Shown here piece by piece: positions 26,153 through 34,257 of a stretch of 53,428 nt of DNA (position 1 is the stretch's first letter; each line of letters opens with the position of its first letter). The translations under genes were made by a program, and so were the position numbers. Below the pieces are notes generated by a model. The model saw nothing but the letters and a program-made list of their open reading frames with translations, did no database searches and was not told where the DNA came from. Origin of the DNA: Acidobacteriota bacterium (GTDB lineage Bacteria > Acidobacteriota > Aminicenantia > Aminicenantales > Saccharicenantaceae); NCBI GenBank assembly GCA_028749115.1, contig JAQURD010000002.1, forward strand, positions 1 to 53,428, in the 5' to 3' direction.

Positions 26153-28462
26153 TCAAAAAGTTGTTCCGATGGCAAAACGGAAGGCAAAATTAGAGCTGTC
26201 AGCATAAATCTTCCTGTTGTTATAAGCAAAAATCAGGCGGAAAGGAACACGAAGGGCAGGAACAAATACCCTGACCTCCAGGCCAGCCGAGGTGTAGACA
26301 TCCTTCAAGCTAACCTTCTTGCCTGAAAGCCAGGCGTTGCCCAGATCATAAAAGAAGATCCCGTAAAGAGGTCCGCCAACTGGAATGATGTATTCAAAAT
26401 TAATGATCAGGGACTTCTGGCCTCCTATTAATACATCATTCTCGTCACGCGGACCGATGGTATAAAAATCATAACCGCGTATTGATTGCTCGCCACCCAG
26501 GAAAAATCTTTCCCAGTATGGCACCTCATGCCCTCTGGTGCCTTTAACCACCATATATTCAAGGTGAAAACCAAGAACATGATTGGCAATAAATGGCTGA
26601 TAATGAGCTACATCTAACCGCGGCCGGATGAGATGAACCTGCCCTCCCAGGAAAGATCCAGCATATTTAAAAGAGGCAGAATATGACGTTCCCCGGCTGG
26701 GTGTCAGCGGGCTATCAACCGTTGACCGGTAAAGAGTGGGCTCAATGGCACTGACGTTATAGGTGCCTGGATAAAAATAGGGATTATAATAATAATGATT
26801 ACCGCTTTCATCCTCATAATACGGCACATCTATAGTGGTTCTCTGAAACGAATAATTCAAGTTAAAACGCCAGTATTCATATAACCTCATGCCATAAAAC
26901 AGAGAGACACCTTTGGCCAATTGATTATAAAGGTAGGGAATGTTCACTTTCCGGTCAAAAACATTAAATCCCACGGTCATTGGCTGGTCAAAAATATAGG
27001 GTTCGGTCAGGCCAAAGCTATAGTTTTTGACCCTTTTCCCCTGCTGAAGAGTAAATTCAAGTGTCTCTCCACCACCAAGAAAATTTACTGTTGAATAGCT
27101 AAAGGCAACAAAAGTCCCTTCATAACCACTGTAACCGGCACTTAACTGAATATTGTTTTTTTGCAATTCCTTGACGTTTAAATTGACATCAATTTTGGTT
27201 GGATCTTCTAAGTCTGGTTTAATATCCGGATCCTTTTCTATGTCCACCAGTCCGAGCTGTTTAACTCTGAGAACACTGTCTTTAAACATAGCCAGGCTGA
27301 AGCGGTCTCCCTCCCTGAGCATCATCTCCCGGCGAATAACCTTATCTTTGGTGAAAGTATTGCCAATAAAGTTCAGGCGGCGCAGGAAGGCTACCTCCCC
27401 TTCATTAATACTGAAAGTAACATTAACTACCTTATTTTTAGGATCGAGGTTTTCAACAGGAATAATCTGGGCATAAAGAAAGGCTAAATTCCGGTATGTT
27501 TCACCCATTTTCTCAACTGTCTTTTCCCTCATTTTCAAATTATAAATTTCGCCTGGTTTAAGCTTGACCAGGCTCATTAAATATTTGTTGCTGACAAATT
27601 TATTGCCTTCGACTTTTATTTCCCCGGTTCGGTAAACAAGCCCCGGATCGACCGGAATAATAAGCTTCATCATTTTTTGTTTTTTAAATAAGACCGACTT
27701 TTTAGCTATCTCTTCTATCTTGGGCTCGCCGACTGAAGCTTCCATATAGCCAAATTCCTGCAGCTTTTTCTTAACTTCGGCTATATTTTCTTCCAGTTTA
27801 TTCTTTTTAAAAACATCCTTGCCGGCAATCCAGTTCAGAAGACTATGATTACGGTTGTCTTTCATAGCCTCAACGAGAAAGCTATCAGGAACTTTATTCT
27901 TACCGATAAAAACTACTTCCCCAACCCTCAGCTTCGGCCCTTCATCTATTCTGAAAATCAGATCGACTTCATTTTTGCCCAGGTTAATCAATTCAGTATC
28001 CAGGCGGGCGGCCTGTAAGCCTTTCTCTTCCAGCAATTCCTTAACTGTTCTCTTGGCTTTCTGTACCTTATAGGGACTGTAATAAGAATGGGGAACGATA
28101 TTTTCATCCTTCTCTTTAAGTTTATTGATAATGTCCCCTTGTTTGACCTTTTTACCGGTTTTAAAAATTACATTTTTAACAATCGGGTTTTCTTCGACAT
28201 AGATTTTAATAATTCTGCCCTTCTGCCCGGATTCTTCTTCGATTCTTAAATCAGAAAAAAAACCAGTTGACCATAAGACTCTGAAGTCTTTTTTTAGAAT
28301 GGCTTCATTGTAATAATCACCCTCGCGGCAGGTTAAATAATAGGCAATGGTATCCCTGGATACACGGTTATTACCAACGACTTCAATCTTTTCCACTACT
28401 TCCTGGGCAGACAGAAAACTTGCAAATAAAAAAGCTGCTAGGATTATATTTACTCGTTTCAT
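26153..28462 (-). CDS. bamA: Outer-membrane protein assembly factor BamA
   Basis: 769 residues. Signal peptide, then about five POTRA domains (residues 22-420; e.g. VEKIEVVGNNRVSRDTIAYY and VAFLRRLNFIGNTFTKDKVI), then a 16-strand barrel whose lid loop contains the RGY motif (GGEQSIRGYDF), and a C-terminal Phe (AIGTTF) typical of outer-membrane barrels. It folds and inserts outer-membrane proteins. Its place between the Lol genes and ompH-fabZ gives an envelope-assembly block and shows the organism has an outer membrane. Confidence 0.97.
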   Translation of the reverse strand: MKRVNIILAAFLFASFLSAQEVVEKIEVVGNNRVSRDTIAYYLTCREGDYYNEAILKKDFRVLWSTGFFSDLRIEEESGQKGRIIKIYVEENPIVKNVIFKTGKKVKQGDIINKLKEKDENIVPHSYYSPYKVQKAKRTVKELLEEKGLQAARLDTELINLGKNEVDLIFRIDEGPKLRVGEVVFIGKNKVPDSFLVEAMKDNRNHSLLNWIAGKDVFKKNKLEENIAEVKKKLQEFGYMEASVGEPKIEEIAKKSVLFKKQKMMKLIIPVDPGLVYRTGEIKVEGNKFVSNKYLMSLVKLKPGEIYNLKMREKTVEKMGETYRNLAFLYAQIIPVENLDPKNKVVNVTFSINEGEVAFLRRLNFIGNTFTKDKVIRREMMLREGDRFSLAMFKDSVLRVKQLGLVDIEKDPDIKPDLEDPTKIDVNLNVKELQKNNIQLSAGYSGYEGTFVAFSYSTVNFLGGGETLEFTLQQGKRVKNYSFGLTEPYIFDQPMTVGFNVFDRKVNIPYLYNQLAKGVSLFYGMRLYEYWRFNLNYSFQRTTIDVPYYEDESGNHYYYNPYFYPGTYNVSAIEPTLYRSTVDSPLTPSRGTSYSASFKYAGSFLGGQVHLIRPRLDVAHYQPFIANHVLGFHLEYMVVKGTRGHEVPYWERFFLGGEQSIRGYDFYTIGPRDENDVLIGGQKSLIINFEYIIPVGGPLYGIFFYDLGNAWLSGKKVSLKDVYTSAGLEVRVFVPALRVPFRLIFAYNNRKIYADSSNFAFRFAIGTTF

Positions 28463-28550
28463 GGAAATTATCTTATACCATAACGCCTATTACTTTTCAA
28501 AGAGGCCAGCTCATTTTTCTTCTGGGAGAAGATTACAGGCCACAGTTGTT

Positions 28551-29282
28551 TTAACCTTCCGCTCCTTCAAAAAGTTTCAAATTACCGCCTTCCATCAGAT
28601 AAGATTTATGGCAAAAACGTGCAATTTTCTCATTGTGGGTAACTATGATCGAAGACAGGCCCTTACGCCTGTGTAACTCCACAATAAGCTTAATGATTGT
28701 TTCACCTGTTTTCCAGTCGAGGTTACCAGTTGGCTCATCAGCCAGAAGCACCTTTGGCTCATTGATTAACGCCCGGGCCACGGCAATTCGCTGCTGCTCT
28801 CCACCTGAAAGCTGAGCCGGCCGGGAATCACGCCGGTGACCCATACCTACTTCCTCCAGGGCCTCTCTGGCCTGGTGCAGTGCCTGTTTTTTTCCCCGGC
28901 CGGCAATAATTAAAGGGATAGCCACATTTTCAACAGCTGTAAATTCCGGCAGGAGATAGATAAACTGGAAGATAAAGCCGATTTTCTTGTTTCTTAACTC
29001 TGCCCTGTCATCTTCACTTCTGGCCATCAAATCCTGCCCTTCAAAATAAACCCGCCCTTCAGTCGGACGGTCAAGGCCCCCCAGGATATTTAGAAAAGTA
29101 GTCTTCCCAACTCCAGACACACCCATAATGGCCACCAGTTCGCCCGGTTTGAGTTCGAAATTAATCCCGTCAAGCACCCGCAGCCATTGCTGGTCTGGCA
29201 AAAGATAGGCTTTCGCCAGGTGGTCAGTTTTAATAACTGGTACCGCTTTTCCAGTCAGATTGATATTTTTATTTTCATTCAT
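28551..29282 (-). CDS. lolD: Lipoprotein-release (LolD-type) ABC ATPase
   Basis: 243 residues. Walker A GVSGVGKTT, signature LSGGEQQRIAVARAL, Walker B VLLADEP and the switch His in IIVTHN are all present. The start overlaps the last codons of the permease gene by 8 bases, so the two are translationally coupled. It powers extraction of lipoproteins from the inner membrane; the related MacB/FtsE type is less likely given the permease partner. About 17 residues before the usual start may be an extension. Confidence 0.93.
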   Translation of the reverse strand: MNENKNINLTGKAVPVIKTDHLAKAYLLPDQQWLRVLDGINFELKPGELVAIMGVSGVGKTTFLNILGGLDRPTEGRVYFEGQDLMARSEDDRAELRNKKIGFIFQFIYLLPEFTAVENVAIPLIIAGRGKKQALHQAREALEEVGMGHRRDSRPAQLSGGEQQRIAVARALINEPKVLLADEPTGNLDWKTGETIIKLIVELHRRKGLSSIIVTHNEKIARFCHKSYLMEGGNLKLFEGAEG

Positions 29283-30498
29283 ATTTTAAAGCCATAACCG
29301 GATCTATTTTGGCTGCCCGCCGCGAAGGATAAAGGGTGGAAAGAAAAGTAATGGCCAGAGTCGCCAGGACAATCATAGCCAGATCGAAAAGCCTCGGGCG
29401 AAAAGGCACAAAAGCAATCTGATAGATATCAACTGGCAGCTTGATCAGTTCAAAAGTATTCGCCAGCCAGCACCAGAAAAGGCCGAGGCTCAAGCCGATG
29501 AAGGTGCCAACCAGCCCGATGGTTGCCCCTTGCCAGAAAAACACCTTTTTGATCTGCCTGGCTGTAGCTCCCATGGCGATTAAAATCCCGATATCTCTAG
29601 TTTTTTCCATAACCAGAAGGACAAGACTGGCTATAATATTCAGGGCAGCTACCACCACAATCAAAGCGATCGTGAGAAAAAGCAGGGTTTTTTCAAGTTT
29701 CAGGGCTGAAAACAGAGAGCGGTTGAGCTCCATCCAGGTAGTTATATAAATTCCTGGCCCGGTCATCTGCTGAATCCGGTCAGCTAGCTGGCCAGCCTGA
29801 AATATGTCTTTGATTCTGACCTGCAGGTAACTGACCCTGGACGGCAGGTTAAAGATCTTCTGGGCCAGGCTTAAGGAAACAAGAGCTGTTGATGAGTCAA
29901 ATTCATACAGGCCAGAATCGAAAAGGCCGCAAATCTTAAAAGTTTTCATCTTAGGCCACAGGCCGACAGGGGTCAGGTGAGCCGCCGGAATCAAAACGCT
30001 GACCGTTTCGCCGACAGACACTCCGAGAGTGGCAGCCAGTGCCTTGCCAAGTACCAGAAGAGGAGTCTCGTCCTCGGGCGGTAGATTACCTGCTGGTAAT
30101 TGTTTTAGCCAGTCGGCTACCTGCCTTTCCCGGTTAAAATCCATCCCTTTCAGAAGAGCACCGGCGCTGCGGGCAGGACCCGTGATGAGCACAGTATTAT
30201 AGACTACTGGCGTTACCGCCTGAACCTCAGGTAAAGCCTCAATTCTCGCTGCCAATTCTTCATAGCCCCTTAAGCCTTCACCAGACAGATCAGAAACCAT
30301 CAGATGAGAAGTCGCCCCCAGAATTTTTTCCTGAACATCTTCCTGAAAACCAGTAATTAAGGATAAAGCTATAACCAGAGCCATCACTCCGATAGTCACG
30401 CCCAGAATGGAAACGAAGGTAATAACTGAAATAAAGGCCTGTTTCCTCCGTGCAGTCAGGTATTTTCTGGCAATAAATAACTCAAAACCAGTCTTCAC
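29275..30498 (-). CDS. lolC: Lipoprotein-release (LolC/LolE-type) ABC permease
   Basis: 407 residues. N-terminal ELFIARKYLTARRKQAFISVI and the closing LYPSRRAAKIDPVMALKYE are the family's ends. One transmembrane helix, a periplasmic domain of about 220 residues, then three helices (FtsX fold). A single gene suggests a homodimer serving both LolC and LolE roles. It is 10 bases downstream of lysS. Confidence 0.94.
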   Translation of the reverse strand: MKTGFELFIARKYLTARRKQAFISVITFVSILGVTIGVMALVIALSLITGFQEDVQEKILGATSHLMVSDLSGEGLRGYEELAARIEALPEVQAVTPVVYNTVLITGPARSAGALLKGMDFNRERQVADWLKQLPAGNLPPEDETPLLVLGKALAATLGVSVGETVSVLIPAAHLTPVGLWPKMKTFKICGLFDSGLYEFDSSTALVSLSLAQKIFNLPSRVSYLQVRIKDIFQAGQLADRIQQMTGPGIYITTWMELNRSLFSALKLEKTLLFLTIALIVVVAALNIIASLVLLVMEKTRDIGILIAMGATARQIKKVFFWQGATIGLVGTFIGLSLGLFWCWLANTFELIKLPVDIYQIAFVPFRPRLFDLAMIVLATLAITFLSTLYPSRRAAKIDPVMALKYE

Positions 30499-30508
30499 TT
30501 TTAGTCTC

Positions 30509-32029
30509 TCATCTTGGCTTTAATAAGGGGAAGAGAATCACTTCACGAATAGATTTCTGGTTGGCAAAAATCATGGCTAAGCGATCGATGCCAATGCCTT
30601 CTCCTCCAGTTGGTGGCAACCCATACTCAAGCGCCTCGACATAATCAAGATCAACCGGATGAGATTCTTCATCTCCAGCTTTTCTCATAGCCGCCTGTTC
30701 TTCAAACCTCTGTCTCTGTTCGAACGGATCGGTTAACTCAGAAAAGGCGTTAGCCAGTTCCATCCCGGCCATCATCAGCTCAAAGCGATCAGCCTCTGAC
30801 GGATTCTGGCGATCGGCTTTAGCCAGCGGAGAAATTTCCCGGGGTGGATTGATAATAAAAGTTGGTTGAATAATCTTATCTTTAACCAGCTTATCAAAAA
30901 TGACATCGAGGGCTTTAGCGTAAGTTGCCGGCTTTTTATCCGAAGTCAGCGTCCCGGCCAGTTCCATAATCTCTTTTTCATTATCGAATCTGGCTGGAGC
31001 TAAGCCGCTATATTTAAGAATAGCCTCCTGAAATTTTAGCCTGGCCCAGGGCTTTTTGAAAGAAATGACACTGCCTCCATACTGGATCTCTTCCTTGCCA
31101 TGAATCTCTCTGGTCAGGAACAGGAAAAGGTTTTCGGTCAAGTCCATCAACTGGTTATAGTCAATATAAGCCTGATAAAACTCCAGCATGGTAAATTCAG
31201 GGTTATGCTGCGAATCAACTCCTTCATTACGGAAATTGCGGTTAATTTCATAGACTTTTTCCATCCCGCCAACCATCAGTCTTTTCAGGTAGAGTTCTGG
31301 CGCTATCCTTAAATATAGATTTATACCCAGGGCTTGATGAAAAGTCTTAAAGGGCCGGGCCAGCGCCCCGCCTGGCATGGCCTGCATCATCGGTGTCTCC
31401 ACTTCTATAAAGCCTCGCTCATCAAAGTACTGACGCATCTTTTTGATTAATTCGCTTCTGACTCTAAAAGTCTCGCCAGCTTCTGGATTCATAATTAAAT
31501 CGAGGTAGCGCTGCCGATAGCGAAGTTCGACATCCTGCAATCCATGCCATTTTTCAGGCAGTGGATGAAAAGATTTAGCCAGAAAGGTCATTTTTTCAGC
31601 CAGAATAGTCAGCTCACCAGTTCTTGTCCGGAAGAGCCAGCCCTCAACCAGAATGACATCACCAATATCAAATAGATCAAAAAGCTCGTAGTTTTCTTTG
31701 CCAATCAGGTCCTCCCGCAGATAAACTTGAACCCGGTCACGGAAGTCAGCCAAATGGAAGAAAGTCGCCCGGCCCATTTTCCGTATAGCTATAATCCGGC
31801 CTGGCACTTTGACCTGATAATGCTTTTCTTCCAGCTCTTCCCGGCTTAAGTCGAAAAAATCTCTAACCACTTGAAAAACCGAGTGAGTCTGCTCAGCCCG
31901 GTGAGGAAAAACATCTATTCCTCTCTCTTTTAGTTTTTTCCATTTTTCCAGCCTGACCAGCTCCTGATCAGACAATTCCTCCCGAACAAGTCGCAGTTGC
32001 TGTTCTTTTTTAACTTCCTCTGCGCTCAT
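30509..32029 (-). CDS. lysS: Lysyl-tRNA synthetase, class II
   Basis: 506 residues, normal length. The N-terminal OB-fold anticodon domain (VKVPGRIIAIRKMGRATFFHL) is followed by the class II core: motif 1 FIEVETPMMQ, motif 2 with FRNEGVDSQHNPEFTMLEFYQAY, and motif 3 GIGIDRLAMIFA. The start codon is inside the end of nusB (20-base overlap); GAGG lies about 7 bases upstream. Confidence 0.97.
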   Translation of the reverse strand: MSAEEVKKEQQLRLVREELSDQELVRLEKWKKLKERGIDVFPHRAEQTHSVFQVVRDFFDLSREELEEKHYQVKVPGRIIAIRKMGRATFFHLADFRDRVQVYLREDLIGKENYELFDLFDIGDVILVEGWLFRTRTGELTILAEKMTFLAKSFHPLPEKWHGLQDVELRYRQRYLDLIMNPEAGETFRVRSELIKKMRQYFDERGFIEVETPMMQAMPGGALARPFKTFHQALGINLYLRIAPELYLKRLMVGGMEKVYEINRNFRNEGVDSQHNPEFTMLEFYQAYIDYNQLMDLTENLFLFLTREIHGKEEIQYGGSVISFKKPWARLKFQEAILKYSGLAPARFDNEKEIMELAGTLTSDKKPATYAKALDVIFDKLVKDKIIQPTFIINPPREISPLAKADRQNPSEADRFELMMAGMELANAFSELTDPFEQRQRFEEQAAMRKAGDEESHPVDLDYVEALEYGLPPTGGEGIGIDRLAMIFANQKSIREVILFPLLKPR

Positions 32030-32489
32030 CTTTTTTCCTCTTTTTTTCAGAATTTTTGGCCTGCTTTGTATTTTCTAAGTTATCTTTATTTAGGCTCTTA
32101 TTAACGCCATCCAGAATTCCATTAACAAAAAAAGCCGCCTCCTGGCCCGAAAATTTTCTGGCTATTTCAATGGCTTCGTCAATAATTATAGGTGGAGGCA
32201 AATTTTTTTCAAAAAACAATTCAAAAACGGCAATTCTTAAAATATTCCGGTCAACCATGGCCATTCTGTCGAGCCGCCAGTGGCAAGAGACCTGTTCGAT
32301 TGTCCGGTCAATCTCAGCCAGATGCCCGCTTATTCCGCTCACTAGCCAGGTAGTATATTCTTTAACTTCTGGCTTGACTGCCTGAATCGCCCAGTAACCC
32401 TTAAGTATTTCATCCAGATGATCAGGAGAAAATTCTAATTGAAATAGAATTTGTAAGGCACACTCCCTGGCTTTTCTTCTGCTTCCCAT
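32010..32489 (-). CDS. nusB: Transcription antitermination factor NusB
   Basis: 159 residues. All-helical NusB: GSRRKARECALQILFQLEF at the N-terminus (RNA-binding arginines), and PPIIIDEAIEIARKFSGQEAAFFVNGILD at the C-terminus. Acts with NusE on boxA RNA of rRNA operons. The C-terminus has an extra lysine-rich tail of about 25 residues where the lysS start overlaps. It follows ribH, a very common pairing. Confidence 0.95.
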   Translation of the reverse strand: MGSRRKARECALQILFQLEFSPDHLDEILKGYWAIQAVKPEVKEYTTWLVSGISGHLAEIDRTIEQVSCHWRLDRMAMVDRNILRIAVFELFFEKNLPPPIIIDEAIEIARKFSGQEAAFFVNGILDGVNKSLNKDNLENTKQAKNSEKKRKKDERRGS

Positions 32490-32511
32490 AGTTAAAATTT
32501 CTTGGCGGCAA

Positions 32512-32982
32512 TCAGTCTAATTTGGCTTGTTTTAATAAATTTATAGTTTCGATCAGAGAGAGTGCTGCTTCATAACCCTTGTTGCCAGATTTTGTTCCGG
32601 CCCTCTCTATACCCTGCTCAATCGTCTCAACGGTCAGAATACCAAAGGAAACAGGCAACCCTTCTTCCATGGCTACCTGAGACAGCCCTTTAGTAACTTC
32701 AGCGCTCAAATAATCAAAGTGAGGCGTCTCCCCCCGGATTAAAGCTCCCAGGCAAATAAGGCCATCCACCTGTTTTTTCCTAGCCAGTCTTTTAGCTAAA
32801 AGAGGGACTTCAAATGCCCCCGGAACCTTATAAATTTCAATATTATCTTCTTCTACACCAAGTTTTCCCAGGGCTTCCAGAGCACCAGCCAGCAGGTGAC
32901 CGGAAATGAACTGATTAAAACGGCTGAGGATGATGGCAATTTTATATCCCCGGGCCTGAAGCTTGCCTTCATATATTTTCAT
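32512..32982 (-). CDS. ribH: 6,7-dimethyl-8-ribityllumazine synthase
   Basis: 156 residues. Makes lumazine, the next-to-last intermediate in riboflavin synthesis. Seen: VPGAFEVPLLAKRLA, LICLGALIRGETPHFDYLSAEV with the catalytic His, and SFGILTVETIEQGIERAG with the phosphate-binding segment. The start overlaps the end of the GNAT-like gene by 14 bases. No other rib gene is nearby. Confidence 0.97.
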   Translation of the reverse strand: MKIYEGKLQARGYKIAIILSRFNQFISGHLLAGALEALGKLGVEEDNIEIYKVPGAFEVPLLAKRLARKKQVDGLICLGALIRGETPHFDYLSAEVTKGLSQVAMEEGLPVSFGILTVETIEQGIERAGTKSGNKGYEAALSLIETINLLKQAKLD

Positions 32983-34123
32983 TCTTTTCTCCTTGGTTTA
33001 GCTGAATAAGCTTTTTTTCATAAATCCTGTATTTTTTATATATTCTACCACCAATCGAAGCCGTAAAGCTATTGATAGCTTTATTATCTTCCAGTTGCCA
33101 GGAGGTTTCTGCCCACTGATAGCCCTTTGCCTGGGCCCTGGTTTCCAGTTCATCATAAAGCAAATAGCTCACGCCGGTTCGTTGATAGCGTGGCAGCACT
33201 CCAAAAACCATGGCCCTTAGACCGGTTATCTTTCTTCTGTTTAATAGCAGCTTAAAAATCCCAAATGGGAATAAACGGCCATTGAGGCTTTTGGTAATCT
33301 CATTGTAGTTAGGAAGACCTAAAGCAAAACCAATTTCCTGGCCATCATGCATAGCAAAAATGACCAGATCAGGATCAGCAAAAGCTTTTAAATTCTTCCC
33401 CATGAATTCCATTTCCTTATCAGTCCAGGGAACGAAACCCCAGTTATTAGCCCAGGACTGGTTATAAATATAGGCAATTTTCCTGGCTTCAGATGACATA
33501 TTTTTAAGATTGGCAGTTCTCATCTGGAAAGAAGTCGCCTGCTTGACCTTGGCCACGACCTCCTTAACTTTTTCTCTGGTCTTATGGCTGCGATCCATAA
33601 AAAAAGCTAATAAATCTCTGGCTTTAGTCAATCCGCATTTTTCCATGAGGTCGATATAATAAGGGGGATTATAGGGCATCATAATCGCCGGCGGCTGATC
33701 AAAACCATCCAGCAGAAAGGCACACTCATCATTCATGGAAAGACTTACCGGCCCGCGCAAAATTTCCATGCCTCTCTTTTTCCCCCAGGCCATAACAGTC
33801 TCCAGCAAGAGTCTGGCTACTTCCTCATCATTCAGGCTTTCGTACAGCCCGAAAAAAACCACCTTTTCTTTATGGTATTCATTATGATTGAAATCTATAA
33901 TGGCGGCTATCCTGCCGGCTGGCTCCTTCCCCCGCCTGGCAAGAAAAAGGGCCATTTCGGCATGCTCAAAAAAAGGATTTTTTTGGCGGTTAAGCTTTTC
34001 TTTTATTTCAAGGCGGAGAGGAGGAACCCAGTTAGGATCACCCTGATAAATACGCCAGGGGAAACTAATAAAATCCCTGAGTTCCCTGCCAGCCTCAACC
34101 TGTTTGATGGTCAGGTTATTCAT
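32969..34123 (-). CDS. GNAT-fold N-acetyltransferase-like protein (about 380-residue family)
   Basis: 384 residues. It belongs to a recognisable family of large GNAT-like proteins with LREFISFPWRIYQGDPNWVPPL-type start (here DFISFPWRIYQGDPNWVP) and a central NPFFEHAEMALFLAR. The last 120 residues contain the acetyl-CoA fold (YQRTGVSYLLYDELETRA...WAETSWQLEDNKAINSF). Function and substrate are unknown. First gene of the nine-gene minus-strand run, 14-base overlap with ribH. AAGGG lies 8 bases before the ATG. Confidence 0.8.
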   Translation of the reverse strand: MNNLTIKQVEAGRELRDFISFPWRIYQGDPNWVPPLRLEIKEKLNRQKNPFFEHAEMALFLARRGKEPAGRIAAIIDFNHNEYHKEKVVFFGLYESLNDEEVARLLLETVMAWGKKRGMEILRGPVSLSMNDECAFLLDGFDQPPAIMMPYNPPYYIDLMEKCGLTKARDLLAFFMDRSHKTREKVKEVVAKVKQATSFQMRTANLKNMSSEARKIAYIYNQSWANNWGFVPWTDKEMEFMGKNLKAFADPDLVIFAMHDGQEIGFALGLPNYNEITKSLNGRLFPFGIFKLLLNRRKITGLRAMVFGVLPRYQRTGVSYLLYDELETRAQAKGYQWAETSWQLEDNKAINSFTASIGGRIYKKYRIYEKKLIQLNQGEKNENI

Positions 34124-34202
34124 GTATCTGCCCTTTAAATAATTTTTTGTTTAGCAGATTTTATCAAATTCAGATAATTTTTTCACTCAAATTTTTAATA
34201 TC

Positions 34203-34231
34203 TTTACCTGGTTTTTAATCAAAGGTAAAAT
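34203..34231 (+). promoter_or_regulatory. Promoter of the Lon-like gene with an inverted repeat across both boxes
   Basis: TTTACC (34203-34208), 17-base spacer, TAAAAT (34226-34231). TTTACCT (34203-34209) and AGGTAAA (34223-34229) form a perfect 7-bp inverted repeat spanning the -35 and -10, a possible operator. Predicted start is about 20 bases before the ATG at 34258. Confidence 0.5.
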
Positions 34232-34257
34232 AATAGCAAAATCCTAAAGGAGTTAAA

